From contig NZ_FNEM01000001.1 in assembly GCF_900100175.1 (NCBI RefSeq), positions 248,001 to 312,000 on the forward strand: a stretch of 64,000 nucleotides of DNA, in the 5' to 3' direction. Positions 10,553 to 19,083 of this stretch are shown here, piece after piece (the first letter of the stretch is position 1; each line of letters begins with the position of its first letter). Position numbers and translations under genes: made by a program. The notes below the pieces were generated by a model that saw only the letters and a program-made list of their open reading frames with translations, did not search any database and had not been told where the DNA came from. Origin of the DNA: Ferrimonas sediminum (GTDB taxonomy: Bacteria; Pseudomonadota; Gammaproteobacteria; Enterobacterales; Shewanellaceae).

Positions 10553-11038
10553 TCAGTCGATGTCCAGCGGGTCGGGGGACAGGATGATGCCGGTGGAATC
10601 GGCGTACAGGTGATCCTCCGGCAGGAAGGTCACACCGCCAAAGTTCACCGGTACGTCGACGGCACCTTCGCCGGTCTGGTAAGCGCCAACCGGAATCGAG
10701 GCCAGAGCCTGAATGCCGACGTCGATGTCCTCAAGGGCATCCACTTCTCGGACGCAGCCGTAGACGATCAGGCCTTCCCAGTTGTTGCGTGCCGCCAACT
10801 CCGCCAGTTCGGCGTCGATCAGGGCGCGGCGCAGTGAGCCTCCGCCGTCAATCAGCAGCACTTTGCCGGTGCCTTCCTGCTCCAGGGTGTCGGCGATCAG
10901 CACGTTATCCTCAAAACACTTGATGGTGTGCAGTTCGCCCCCGAACGAATCGCAGCCACCAAAGTTGGTGAACATGGGTTCGACCACGTCGACTTGTTCG
11001 GCGTACAGGTCGCAGAGTTCAGATGTGTTGTAGTGCAT
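10553..11038 (-). CDS. rraA: Ribonuclease E activity regulator RraA
   Basis: A 161-residue trimeric protein that inhibits RNase E. Highly conserved segments are visible: [36 protein letters not shown] and [19 protein letters not shown]. The start is set at the MHYNTSEL codon with GGGGGC upstream; the frame extends further upstream but the family starts here. It is probably co-transcribed with the arginase-family gene 2 bp downstream. RraA resembles aldolases of the HMG/CHA family but is not thought to be catalytic in RNA metabolism. Confidence 0.96.
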   Translation of the reverse strand: MHYNTSELCDLYAEQVDVVEPMFTNFGGCDSFGGELHTIKCFEDNVLIADTLEQEGTGKVLLIDGGGSLRRALIDAELAELAARNNWEGLIVYGCVREVDALEDIDVGIQALASIPVGAYQTGEGAVDVPVNFGGVTFLPEDHLYADSTGIILSPDPLDID

Positions 11039-11214
11039 GATTGCCCCCTTCGCAGTGCGTTTTCGACCCAAGTATAACCCCAATTTTCACCATTGAAATG
11101 CGGCTTTTGTGGCAGAACTCATTGTTTGTTAATTGAGTTTTGCTTTCCTTGGCAGACATCTATTTCAATTGTGTTGTAAAATAACGAAACAAATCAATTT
11201 GTCAGGCAACTAAT

Positions 11215-11232
11215 GCGTGATCTCGATCACGC
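11215..11232. promoter_or_regulatory. Probable CRP (cAMP receptor protein) site
   Basis: GCGTGATCTCGATCACGC is an inverted repeat with two 8-bp arms around TC. It matches the CRP half-sites TGTGA-N6-TCACA except for one symmetric base change in each arm (CGTGA/TCACG). Its centre lies about 60 bp upstream of the start predicted from the promoter at 11249-11276, the spacing of a class I CRP-activated promoter. Confidence 0.7.
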
Positions 11233-11248
11233 TTAATGCACGAATGTA

Positions 11249-11276
11249 TTGATGTTAACAACTTGTTTGCTACCAT
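11249..11276 (+). promoter_or_regulatory. Putative sigma-70 promoter for the small membrane protein gene
   Basis: TTGATG, 16 bp, then TACCAT. Transcription would start near 11283, leaving an untranslated leader of about 100 bases before the ATG at 11382. The 343 bp between rraA and this gene hold the CRP site, this promoter and AT-rich sequence, and no other gene that I can support. Confidence 0.5.
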
Positions 11277-11381
11277 CTGTCGCGATTTTTTTGATTAATG
11301 ATTCACCAGACAGTTCGGGGCAAGGAGTCTCCATCACCAGTCAAGGTAGAGGGGAATCGTCAGCATTTCTGAGGAAGTATC

Positions 11382-11630
11382 ATGGAACTGAACCTGGTTG
11401 AAGTCGTCGGTCATATGGCCTCCATTATGGTTGCCATCTCCCTGATGATGAAAAATATTGTGCGACTGCGAGTGCTCAACTTCATTGGTTGCTCGTTGTT
11501 TGTGATTTACGGTTTGCTCATCGACGCATCACCGGTCTGGACCATGAACGCCTTCGTTGCCAGCGTCAACGTGTTCTATCTGGTGAAGATGTTCCGCGAA
11601 GACAAATCGCCTCAGGCTGAAAGCGCTTAA
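11382..11630 (+). CDS. Small inner-membrane protein, YgjV-like
   Basis: An 82-residue hydrophobic protein with three predicted membrane segments: VVGHMASIMVAISLMM, VLNFIGCSLFVIYGLLI and TMNAFVASVNVFYLVKMF. The pattern and length resemble the YgjV/Imp family, which also recalls half-transporter (SemiSWEET-like) folds; the assignment is by pattern only. Monocistronic: it has its own promoter with a CRP site and a strong terminator directly after. CRP control would tie it to carbon-source status. Confidence 0.7.
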   Translation: MELNLVEVVGHMASIMVAISLMMKNIVRLRVLNFIGCSLFVIYGLLIDASPVWTMNAFVASVNVFYLVKMFREDKSPQAESA

Positions 11631-11647
11631 GCCGCTGATGCCGGAGA

Positions 11648-11674
11648 AAAGGGTCGCCAAGGCGGCCCTTTTTT
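11648..11674 (+). terminator. Rho-independent terminator
   Basis: AAGGGTCGCC-AA-GGCGGCCCTT hairpin with one wobble pair, followed by a T run. Located 18 bp after the stop of the small membrane protein gene. Confidence 0.85.
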
Positions 11675-11820
11675 GTGGCTGAAATTTGAACCTTCCCTCC
11701 CGTACCCCTGCGCTATCACCCTGTTTTTATTGATGTCATTGAATTGACCTGCGGGCGTAATTTTTCTGTCACCGGACCACCATACCTTCACAGCTAATTC
11801 GAAGAGCGAGGGGACTCGTG

Positions 11821-12339
11821 ATGTGGCAACAACTGGATGAGTGGGACAGAGAGTGCTTTTTGTGGCTGAACAAAGCCGGTAACCATCCCGGAGCCCAGTG
11901 GTGGGCCCGCAACCTTTCCCGCAGCGGCGACGGGGCCGGATACGCGCTGTTTGCGTGCATTGCCGCCGGCTACGATGGCGCGCAGGGGATGCTGCTGCTG
12001 GCGGTGTTGCTGCTGGCCTATGCCATCGAACTGCCGCTGTATTGGCTGCTCAAGACCCGTCTGCGGCGCCAGCGCCCCTGCCAGGCGTTGGTGGGCTGCC
12101 AGGCGCTGGTGAATCCCCACGATAGATTCAGCCTGCCGTCCGGGCACAGCGCGGCGGCGTTCCTGTTTGCCACCTTGCTGGCCTGGTACCTTCCGATCCT
12201 TGCTCCCTGGTGTTTCGTCTGGGCCTCCGGCGTGGCCTGGGGACGGGTGGTGCTCGGGGTGCACTACCCCGGCGACGTGGTGGCGGGGGCGTCTCTGGGC
12301 ACCTGTGCCGCTTTGGTAAGCATGTCATGGTTGATTTAG
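11821..12339 (+). CDS. PAP2-family membrane phosphatase (PgpB-like)
   Basis: A 172-residue membrane protein with the three phosphatase motifs of the PAP2 superfamily: KTRLRRQRP, PSGHSAA and GRVVLGVHYPGD. Relatives dephosphorylate phosphatidylglycerol phosphate, undecaprenyl pyrophosphate or other lipid phosphates. The start is ATG 11821 with GAGGGG 7 bp upstream; a GTG codon immediately before it is less likely. The gene ends 9 bp before the glycosyltransferase ATG, and the pair probably forms an operon acting on a lipid-linked sugar or envelope glycolipid. Confidence 0.87.
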   Translation: MWQQLDEWDRECFLWLNKAGNHPGAQWWARNLSRSGDGAGYALFACIAAGYDGAQGMLLLAVLLLAYAIELPLYWLLKTRLRRQRPCQALVGCQALVNPHDRFSLPSGHSAAAFLFATLLAWYLPILAPWCFVWASGVAWGRVVLGVHYPGDVVAGASLGTCAALVSMSWLI

Positions 12340-12348
12340 GGCGGATTG

Positions 12349-13410
12349 ATGCGAATTTTGTACGGCATACAAGGTACAGGCAACGGTCATCTGACCCGGG
12401 GCCGGGTAATGGCGCCGGCGTTGGCCGATGAGGGGATCGAGGTGGACTACCTGTTTTCCGGTCGTCCTCGTCAGCAGTTTTTCGATATGCAGCCTTTCGG
12501 GGAGTTCCAATGCCGCGACGGCTTGTCGTTTGCGACCCGCGTTGGCGGGGTCGACATGTGGCGGACCTGCCGAACGAATCGTCTCGACACCTTCTGGAAC
12601 GATGTGCGGCACCTGGACTTGGGCGATTACGATCTGGTGTTGAATGACTTTGAACCCATCAGCGCCTGGGCGGCGCGGCGCCAGGGCAAGGAGTGCATCA
12701 GCGTCAGCCATCAAAACGCCTTCCAACACGATGTGCCGGTGGCGGGACAGCGCTGGCTGGACAAGCTGATCATGAGCCGGTTTGCGCCGGCTTCTATTCA
12801 CCTGGGGTGCCACTGGCATCATTTTGGCTGTGATCTGCTGCCGCCCTTTATCGAGCCGCCCCATGAGCAGGTGACCGAGGTCGGGCACGTACTGGTGTAC
12901 CTGCCGTTTGAGGAGCCGGCGGCCATCGCCACTCTGTTGCGGTCGGTGCCCGAGGTGTTGTTCCAGGTGTATCACGGCCAGCCGGCGCCATTGTCGCTGC
13001 CGGCCCACGTGCACTGGAACCGTTTCGATCGTCAGGGATTTCAGCGCCACCTGGGTGGCTGCTCCGGGGTGATCTGTTCCGCCGGCTTTGAGCTGGTGTC
13101 TGAGGCGCTGGTGCTGGGGAAAAAGCTGTTGTTGAAACCGCTGAAAGGCCAGTTTGAACAGAGATCCAATGCGCTGGCTCTGGCGCTGCTCGGGGCGGCG
13201 ACGGTAATGGACAGCGGTGGCCGGCATGAGCTTAAGCGCTGGCTGGCGAGCAGCGCCTGTGAACCGGTCCACTATCCGCAGATGGGGACGATGCTGGCCC
13301 GCTGGTTAAAGCAGGGGGAGTGGCACACCATCTCGGCCCTGTGCCGGGATGCCTGGGCGCAGGCGCGGTTGCCGGAGAGTTGGCAGCACAAATGGGCCTA
13401 CGCCTATTAA
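12349..13410 (+). CDS. Glycosyltransferase-like protein of the MJ1255/VC2487 family
   Basis: A 353-residue protein with a GT28/UDP-sugar transferase-like GT-B fold. The N-terminus MRILYGIQGTGNGHLTRG is the family nucleotide/acceptor loop. The C-terminal half contains FDRQGFQRHLGGCSGVICSAGFELVSEAL, the typical donor-binding region. Known members are largely uncharacterised. The adjacent PAP2 phosphatase suggests a lipid-phosphate-linked acceptor, which is inference. ATG 12349 is preferred to TTG 12346. Confidence 0.82.
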   Translation: MRILYGIQGTGNGHLTRGRVMAPALADEGIEVDYLFSGRPRQQFFDMQPFGEFQCRDGLSFATRVGGVDMWRTCRTNRLDTFWNDVRHLDLGDYDLVLNDFEPISAWAARRQGKECISVSHQNAFQHDVPVAGQRWLDKLIMSRFAPASIHLGCHWHHFGCDLLPPFIEPPHEQVTEVGHVLVYLPFEEPAAIATLLRSVPEVLFQVYHGQPAPLSLPAHVHWNRFDRQGFQRHLGGCSGVICSAGFELVSEALVLGKKLLLKPLKGQFEQRSNALALALLGAATVMDSGGRHELKRWLASSACEPVHYPQMGTMLARWLKQGEWHTISALCRDAWAQARLPESWQHKWAYAY

Positions 13411-13434
13411 AAAAGGAGCCGTCCGGCTCCTTTT
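13411..13434. terminator. Bidirectional terminator between convergent genes
   Basis: GGAGCCG-TC-CGGCTCC with A and T runs on the two sides. It serves both the glycosyltransferase gene (plus) and the DUF971 gene (minus), which ends at 13438. Confidence 0.88.
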
Positions 13435-13437
13435 CGA

Positions 13438-13827
13438 TTACTTATCGCTGTAGTGAATCTTTACGTCCAGCAACGGCTCGCGGCTGCCCTTGGCGGCTTT
13501 GAGGCGGGTGAGGTACTCCTCCCACATCTGGCCCTGGTTCATGGCAAAGCTGTACAGCACATCCCAGGAATAGAGGCCACTGTCGTGGCCATCATCGAAC
13601 ACCAGCTTGACCGCGTATTTGCCTACCGGCTCGATCTTGTTGATGTTCACTTCCCGCTTGTTGGTGACCAGCTGGGGGTTGCCGTGGCCGTGCACCTCCG
13701 CAGAGGGCGAGCAGACCCGCAGCAGTTCGCAGGCCAGTTGGGCGGTTTCGCCGGTTTCGAACGCAACCTCGAGAACCCGTGACTTGCGCTTCAGTTTGAG
13801 CTTGGTGACTTTTGGTGCCTGACGCAT
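13438..13827 (-). CDS. DUF971 (GBBH-like N-terminal) domain protein
   Basis: A 129-residue protein made of a single DUF971 domain, the small zinc-binding fold also found at the N-terminus of gamma-butyrobetaine hydroxylase. Seen here: LELACELLRVCSPSAEV-like segment (LACELLRVCSPSAEVHGHG) and VFDDGHDSGLYSWDVLY. Stand-alone proteins of this type are linked to Fe-S handling in some bacteria; no function is proven here. It lies 17 bp downstream of hslU, a common arrangement in this group, so it is probably the last gene of the hslVU transcript. Confidence 0.85.
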   Translation of the reverse strand: MRQAPKVTKLKLKRKSRVLEVAFETGETAQLACELLRVCSPSAEVHGHGNPQLVTNKREVNINKIEPVGKYAVKLVFDDGHDSGLYSWDVLYSFAMNQGQMWEEYLTRLKAAKGSREPLLDVKIHYSDK

Positions 13828-13844
13828 GGCAAACCTCGTTGTAG

Positions 13845-15173
13845 TTACAGGATAAAGCGAGACAGATCTTCGTTCTCTACCAGCATGTCCAGATGATCAT
13901 TGACGTACTTGGCATCGATGGTCAGGGTGTCACCGCTCTTGTCGGAGGCCTCAAACGAGATCTCCTCCATCAACTTTTCCATCACCGTGTGCAGGCGACG
14001 GGCACCGATGTTTTCGGTGCGCTCGTTGACCTGCCACGCGGCTTCGGCAATGCGCTTAATGCCGTTGTCGGTAAACTGGATGGCGACCCCTTCGGTGGCC
14101 ATCAGGGCGCGATACTGCTCGGTCAGGCTGGCGTTGGGCTCGGTCAGAATGCGAATAAAGTCATCCGCAGACAGGGCTTCCAGTTCCACACGAATCGGCA
14201 GCCGACCCTGGAGCTCCGGAATCAGATCCGATGGCTTGGCCAGCTGGAAAGCGCCGGAGGCGATAAACAGGATGTGGTCGGTTTTTACCATGCCGTGCTT
14301 GGTGTTAACGGTACAGCCTTCCACCAGCGGCAGCAGATCACGCTGAACCCCTTCCCGGGAGACGTCCGGGCCGGAGCTTTCACCGCGCTTACAGATCTTG
14401 TCGATCTCATCCAGAAACACGATGCCGTTCTGCTCGACCGCGTCGATGGCTTTCTCTTTCAGCTCTTCCGGATTCACCAGCTTGGCGGCTTCCTCCTCCA
14501 CCATCAGCTTGAGGGCTTCGGAGACTTTCATCTTGCGGCGCTTGCTGGGTTGGTTGCCCATGTTCTGGAACATCGACTGCAGCTGGTTGGCCATCTCCTC
14601 CATGCCCGGCGGGGTCATGATCTCCACGCCCATGGGGGATTGAGACACATCGATCTCGATCTCTTTGTCGTTTAACTGGCCTTCACGCAGTTTCTTGCGG
14701 AAGGTCTGGCGAGTGGCGCTGTCGCTGCTGCTGTTGTCCTGGGACCATTCATCGCGGGGCTTGGGCAGCAGGGCGTCAAGTACCCGCTCTTCAGCCGCTT
14801 CTTCGGCACGGAAGCGGTTGCGCTCCACTTCGTGTTCCCGGGTCATCTTGATGGCGGAGTCGGTCAGATCGCGAATGATCTGCTCGACCTCTTTGCCCAC
14901 GTAACCCACTTCGGTGAACTTGGTCGCTTCGACCTTGATGAACGGCGCCTTGGCCAGCTTGGCCAGACGACGGGCAATTTCGGTTTTACCCACACCGGTG
15001 GGGCCGATCATCAGAATGTTTTTCGGCGTCACTTCCTGGCGCAGTTCGCCGTCCAGCTGCATGCGGCGCCAGCGGTTACGCAGAGCAATGGCAACCGCTT
15101 TTTTAGCGTCGTTCTGACCGATGATGTGACTGTTCAGTTCGGAAACAATTTCTCTTGGCGTCATTTCAGACAT
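13845..15173 (-). CDS. hslU: HslU, ATPase subunit of the HslVU protease
   Basis: A 442-residue AAA+ unfoldase that feeds substrates to HslV. Walker [10 protein letters not shown], Walker B IVFLDEID, the I-domain insertion (about residues 110-240) and the C-terminal tail EDLSRFIL that docks into HslV are all visible. Starts 5 bp after the hslV stop. Heat-shock control is indicated by the sigma-32 promoter upstream of hslV. Confidence 0.98.
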   Translation of the reverse strand: MSEMTPREIVSELNSHIIGQNDAKKAVAIALRNRWRRMQLDGELRQEVTPKNILMIGPTGVGKTEIARRLAKLAKAPFIKVEATKFTEVGYVGKEVEQIIRDLTDSAIKMTREHEVERNRFRAEEAAEERVLDALLPKPRDEWSQDNSSSDSATRQTFRKKLREGQLNDKEIEIDVSQSPMGVEIMTPPGMEEMANQLQSMFQNMGNQPSKRRKMKVSEALKLMVEEEAAKLVNPEELKEKAIDAVEQNGIVFLDEIDKICKRGESSGPDVSREGVQRDLLPLVEGCTVNTKHGMVKTDHILFIASGAFQLAKPSDLIPELQGRLPIRVELEALSADDFIRILTEPNASLTEQYRALMATEGVAIQFTDNGIKRIAEAAWQVNERTENIGARRLHTVMEKLMEEISFEASDKSGDTLTIDAKYVNDHLDMLVENEDLSRFIL

Positions 15174-15178
15174 GGCGA

Positions 15179-15709
15179 TTAACCCTTGCTTGGAAGTTCT
15201 TCAACGGTGTGGTTCTGGTTGGTGAATACGCAGATATCACCGGCGATGGTCAGGGCTTTTTCGCAGATTTCGCGGGCACCCAGATCGGTATTCTGCAGCA
15301 GAGCCTGGGCAGCGGCCTGGGCGAAGTTGCCCCCGGAGCCGATGGCCACCAGGTCGTGCTCCGGCTCCACCACGTCACCGTTGCCGGAAATCAGCAAACT
15401 GGTTTCCTCGTCTGCTACGATAAGCATAGCTTCCAGCTTCTGCAGTGACCGTTCGGTCCGCCAGGCTTTTGCCAGCTCGACGGCCGCCCGGGTCAACTGG
15501 CCCTGATGGGCGTTGAGCTTGGCTTCCAGCAACTCAAACAGGGTAAAGGCATCGGCGGTGGCACCTGCGAATCCGGCCAGCACTTTGCCGCCGTTCAGCA
15601 GCCGCACTTTGCGGGCGTTCCCTTTCATTACCGTGTTGCCCAGGGATACCTGGCCATCTCCGGCGATGACTACTTTGTCGCCGCGGCGAACCGATACAAT
15701 GGTGGTCAT
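15179..15709 (-). CDS. hslV: HslV, peptidase subunit of the HslVU protease
   Basis: A 176-residue N-terminal nucleophile protease of the proteasome beta-type fold. After Met removal the catalytic Thr is exposed ([20 protein letters not shown]). The family segments [23 protein letters not shown] and [12 protein letters not shown] are present. RBS is AAGGA 7 bp upstream. Transcribed with hslU from a heat-shock promoter about 70 bp upstream. Confidence 0.98.
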   Translation of the reverse strand: MTTIVSVRRGDKVVIAGDGQVSLGNTVMKGNARKVRLLNGGKVLAGFAGATADAFTLFELLEAKLNAHQGQLTRAAVELAKAWRTERSLQKLEAMLIVADEETSLLISGNGDVVEPEHDLVAIGSGGNFAQAAAQALLQNTDLGAREICEKALTIAGDICVFTNQNHTVEELPSKG

Positions 15710-15728
15710 AGTGATTCCTTTTTGCGTT

Positions 15729-15743
15729 CCGGGCCAGGCCCGG
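15729..15743 (-). promoter_or_regulatory. Hairpin in the hslV 5' leader
   Basis: CCGGGCCAGGCCCGG is a near-perfect palindrome between the sigma-32 promoter and the hslV ribosome binding site. It may stabilise the mRNA or affect translation. A 5' inverted repeat has been described for E. coli hslVU; whether the function is shared is inference. Confidence 0.55.
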
Positions 15744-15776
15744 CTCTGGAAGTCGAATATCTGTTGTTAGCAGTAG

Positions 15777-15805
15777 ATGTGGGGACAGTATCGGCCAGCT
15801 TCAAC
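15777..15805 (-). promoter_or_regulatory. Sigma-32 heat-shock promoter for hslVU
   Basis: Read on the minus strand: GTTGAA, 15 bp, then CCCCACAT. These match the RpoH consensus CTTGAA and CCCCATNT. The start site would be near 15770, giving a leader of about 60 bases. The 250 bp between hslV and tapT hold nothing else recognisable. Confidence 0.8.
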
Positions 15806-15960
15806 CCTAAAATCGGCCTCAGCCGAGATTTATGACATAAAAGCGGTGTTTGAGCGGACTAACGTGGCGATGGAAGCGGTAGTGGCCGGCAGGGGAGTGA
15901 TACCAAGGCCTGGAGCAGACACCCACGTCGCCCGCGGGCTGAAGGTAGCCAGAGTGTCGT

Positions 15961-16566
15961 TCAGCTTTTCGTTTGGTAACGGTGTTTTACGTCGGCGGGC
16001 ATGTGGGCCAGCTGGCTGGCTTTGAGGGCGTCAAAGGCGGCAAACAGTGGCCCGGTGTCGCAGCGATCGATGGTGTTCAGGCCGTGGGCAATGGCCTCCA
16101 GTGTCGACAGGCTGTCGGCCCGATGGGCTTTGCGAATCTGGTAATCGCCTTTGGGCACCTCGGCAAAGCTCAGCTTGGGCAGGGCCTGCAACCAGGGGTT
16201 GAGTTGCAACAGGCGATAGACTTTCTTCCAGGTGCCGTCGAGTACCAGCAGGTTCAGGGGGGCGCTGTCCTGGCCCAGGGTTTCCATGGCGGTGGCGTCT
16301 TCGCCTGGGTACAGCAGGTAGCTGGGGTGGTCGCTGTCGGCCAGCCGTTGTCGCAACGAAGCAAAATCCTCGGGGTGTTCGCCCGGCCATAACTGGCCCT
16401 TGTCCAGACACAGCAGACTGAGGGCAGCGGTGCCTTTGGCGGCATTCGCCTCGGAGGGGTGCTGCAGGATGTGGATCGGATGCCGGTTGTGCACCGGTGC
16501 GATGGCGGCGCACAGGCACACTTTTTGTGGTCGTTGGCAGTGGGGACAGGTTGGGCGTTTGCTCAT
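15961..16566 (-). CDS. tapT: tRNA-uridine aminocarboxypropyltransferase (DTW domain)
   Basis: A 201-residue DTW-domain enzyme that transfers the 3-amino-3-carboxypropyl group of SAM to tRNA uridine (acp3U47), like E. coli TapT/YfiP. The N-terminal zinc cysteines are CPHC and CLC. The DTW motif appears as VLDGTWKKVYRL, followed by the family motif YQIRKAHRADSLSTLEA. It lies between ftsN (terminated just upstream) and hslV, so it is probably transcribed alone. Confidence 0.9.
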   Translation of the reverse strand: MSKRPTCPHCQRPQKVCLCAAIAPVHNRHPIHILQHPSEANAAKGTAALSLLCLDKGQLWPGEHPEDFASLRQRLADSDHPSYLLYPGEDATAMETLGQDSAPLNLLVLDGTWKKVYRLLQLNPWLQALPKLSFAEVPKGDYQIRKAHRADSLSTLEAIAHGLNTIDRCDTGPLFAAFDALKASQLAHMPADVKHRYQTKS

Positions 16567-16577
16567 AATTCAGTATC

Positions 16578-16606
16578 GAAAAAAAGGGCTACCCCAGGGT
16601 AGCCCT
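16578..16606 (-). terminator. Terminator after ftsN
   Basis: On the minus strand AGGGCTACCC-TG-GGGTAGCCCT followed by seven T. It lies 10 bp after the ftsN stop and before tapT begins. Confidence 0.9.
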
Positions 16607-16616
16607 AATCTTTGGT

Positions 16617-17171
16617 TCAGTTCCACAGCCAGATCTGGCAGCCGTTGATGCCGCCGCGCTGGACCTTGTGGCGTTCGCTCTCGGCCACCCGTTTGCGCTC
16701 ATAGGGGCCGAGAACCACCCGGAACCAGACGCCATTGCTGCCGGTGGTTCGTCGTACCTGGGACTCCATCCCCATAAAGGCGATCTTGGCCTTCATGGCT
16801 TCCGCCTGGCTCTGCTTGCGGAAGGAGCCGCACTGCATCTGGTAGGGGCCACCCAGCTCCTGCTTGGGCACCTCGACCTCAACCTCTTTCTCCGGCAGGG
16901 TCTCGATGTATTCCCAGGTTTCCTGTGGCTTTTCCGGCAGTGCCGGTTCGGCCTTGGCAGGTTTCGGCTTCGTCACCGGTACCGCGACCGGGGTGTCGGC
17001 CACCGGTTGCCCGTCGGACGCACCCTGAATCGACCAGAGGAAATAGCCAAAACCGCCGATCAGGGCGATCACCAGCACCAGCCTCAGCCAGGGAAAGGCC
17101 GGTTTCGATGCGGCTTTACGGCCTTTGGCGCGCGGCTTTCGACCGCGCTTGGCGTAGTCCCGGGTAGCCAT
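16617..17171 (-). CDS. ftsN: Cell division protein FtsN (SPOR domain)
   Basis: A 184-residue bitopic protein that triggers septal peptidoglycan synthesis through FtsA and FtsQLB/FtsWI. A basic cytoplasmic N-terminus (MATRDYAKRGRKPRAKGRK) precedes one membrane helix (about residues 29-46) and a Pro/Glu-rich periplasmic linker. The C-terminal SPOR domain (GGPYQMQCGSFRKQSQAEAMKAKI..., about residues 107-182) binds denuded glycan. It is shorter than E. coli FtsN (319) because the linker is short. Start is 3 bp after the argS stop. Confidence 0.93.
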   Translation of the reverse strand: MATRDYAKRGRKPRAKGRKAASKPAFPWLRLVLVIALIGGFGYFLWSIQGASDGQPVADTPVAVPVTKPKPAKAEPALPEKPQETWEYIETLPEKEVEVEVPKQELGGPYQMQCGSFRKQSQAEAMKAKIAFMGMESQVRRTTGSNGVWFRVVLGPYERKRVAESERHKVQRGGINGCQIWLWN

Positions 17172-17174
17172 GGA

Positions 17175-18923
17175 TTACATGCGCTCCAGGGTGTTGATGC
17201 CCAGCAGACCCAGGCCGACTTTCAGGGTGTTGGCGGTGGCCAGGCACAGGCGCAGGCGGCTGGCCTTGACCTCGGCTTCGACATCATCCTTGTTGATGGG
17301 GCAGGCTTCGTAGAAGCTCATGAAGGCACCGGCCAGCTCAAACAGGTAGGTACACATCAGGTGAGGGGCGCCCTTGGCGGCAACGCCATGGACCACGTCG
17401 TTCAGTTGCACCAGCTTTTGTGCCAGCGCTTCCTCTTTGTCGTGCTCCAGGATGATGCTGCCGGTCAGTTCGGTGGCGCTGACACCGGCTTTACGGAAAA
17501 TCGACTGGATGCGGCTGTAGGCATACAGCATGTACGGGGCGGTGTTGCCTTCAAAGGTCAACATGTTGTCCCAGTCGAAGACGTAATCGGTGGTGCGGTT
17601 CTTGGACAGATCCGAGTATTTCACCGATGCCATGGCCACGGTGGTGGCGATGGTGTCCAGCTCCTCGCCCTGCAGATCCGGGTTTTTGTCACCGATCAGC
17701 TTGGTGGCGCGTTGATGGGCTTCTTCCAGCAGGTCGGCCAGTTTCACCGTACCGCCGCTGCGGGTCTTGAACGGCTTGCCGTCTTTGCCCAGCATCATAC
17801 CGAAAGCGCAGTGCTCGGTGGTGGTGGTCTCAGGCAGGTAACCGGCCTTGCGGGCGATCAGCCAGGCCTGCTGCAGGTGCTGCGCCTGACGGGAATCGAT
17901 AAAGTACAGGATGCGGTCGGCGGCAAAGGTGTCGACCCGGTATTTGGCGGCGGCAATGTCGGTGGTGGTGTACAGGAAGCCACCGTCGCGCTTGCGGATG
18001 ATCACCCCCATGGGGTTGCCGTCTTTGCCTTTGTATTCGTCGAGGAAGACCACGGTGGCGCCGTCGTCTTCCACGGCCAGGCCTTGCTCAACCAGATCGG
18101 CGACCACTTCAGGCAGCAGGGCGTTGTACAGGCTTTCACCCATGACATCGTCGTTGCTCAGGGAAACATTGAGGCGATCGTAGATGGCCTGGTTCTGGGC
18201 CATGGTGATGTCCACCAGCTTTTTCCACATGGTGCGGCAGTATTCGTCGCCACCCTGCAGTTTCACCACGTAGTTGCGGGCACGCTCGGCGAAGGCGTTG
18301 TCTTCGTCGTAGTACTTTTTGGCTTCGCGGTAGAAGGCTTCCAGATCGGACAGATCCATATCGGAGGCGCTTTCGTTCTCCATCTTTTCCAGATAGGCGA
18401 TCAGCATGCCGAACTGGGTACCCCAATCGCCGATGTGGTTGGCGCGAATCACCTTGTGGCCCAGGAACTCCAGGGTACGGGTGACGGCATCGCCGATGAC
18501 GGTAGAGCGGATGTGGTGTACCGCCATCTCTTTGGCGACGTTGGGCGCCGAGTAGTCGGTCACAATGGTCTGAGGCGCGGCGACGGCGGCCACGTTGGCT
18601 CGGCTGTCGGAGGCGATGGTTTCGATCTGCTTGCCGAGCCAGCCGGAATCGAGGAAGAAGTTGATGAAGCCGGGGCCGGCGATCTCGACTTTGGACACCA
18701 GTTCGGAGGCCGGCAGGGTGTCGATGATCAGTTGCGCCAGTTCACGGGGATTTTTCTTGGCGGGCTTGGCCAGCATCATGGCCAGGTTAGTCGCCAGGTC
18801 GCCGTGGCTTTTGTCCCGGGTTCGGTCTACCTGAACGCGAGGCGCAGCCTCGGCTGGAATGTGATCATTCTCTTTCAGGAGAGTGACAGTCTGTTCAAGT
18901 AACTGCTGGATATGTTCTTTCAT
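17175..18923 (-). CDS. argS: Arginyl-tRNA synthetase
   Basis: A 582-residue class I aminoacyl-tRNA synthetase. The HIGH-equivalent reads [16 protein letters not shown], and there is no canonical KMSK ([14 protein letters not shown] in that region), a known ArgS feature. The N-terminal Add-1 domain covers about residues 1-100 and the all-helical anticodon-binding domain ends at [13 protein letters not shown]. Upstream of ftsN in the same transcript; a 160 bp gap separates it from priA. Confidence 0.97.
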   Translation of the reverse strand: MKEHIQQLLEQTVTLLKENDHIPAEAAPRVQVDRTRDKSHGDLATNLAMMLAKPAKKNPRELAQLIIDTLPASELVSKVEIAGPGFINFFLDSGWLGKQIETIASDSRANVAAVAAPQTIVTDYSAPNVAKEMAVHHIRSTVIGDAVTRTLEFLGHKVIRANHIGDWGTQFGMLIAYLEKMENESASDMDLSDLEAFYREAKKYYDEDNAFAERARNYVVKLQGGDEYCRTMWKKLVDITMAQNQAIYDRLNVSLSNDDVMGESLYNALLPEVVADLVEQGLAVEDDGATVVFLDEYKGKDGNPMGVIIRKRDGGFLYTTTDIAAAKYRVDTFAADRILYFIDSRQAQHLQQAWLIARKAGYLPETTTTEHCAFGMMLGKDGKPFKTRSGGTVKLADLLEEAHQRATKLIGDKNPDLQGEELDTIATTVAMASVKYSDLSKNRTTDYVFDWDNMLTFEGNTAPYMLYAYSRIQSIFRKAGVSATELTGSIILEHDKEEALAQKLVQLNDVVHGVAAKGAPHLMCTYLFELAGAFMSFYEACPINKDDVEAEVKASRLRLCLATANTLKVGLGLLGINTLERM

Positions 18924-19083
18924 CGCGACACCGAAAAACTCTATGGGGACAGGCCGGATAACGGCTGATAATCAAACCGCCCATATTAGCGCCTAAAGCG
19001 CTTAATACCAACGCTTTGTTTGTCCGGTAATCGAGTTTCTTGCTGTTGTAGGCCAGTGGCGGTGATTTTGCTTCGACGGCGCT

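Noticed and set aside
16668..18902. 744-codon plus-strand open frame opposite ftsN/argS
   Set aside because: Fully antisense to argS and ftsN, which have clear family motifs; typical shadow of a high-GC gene.
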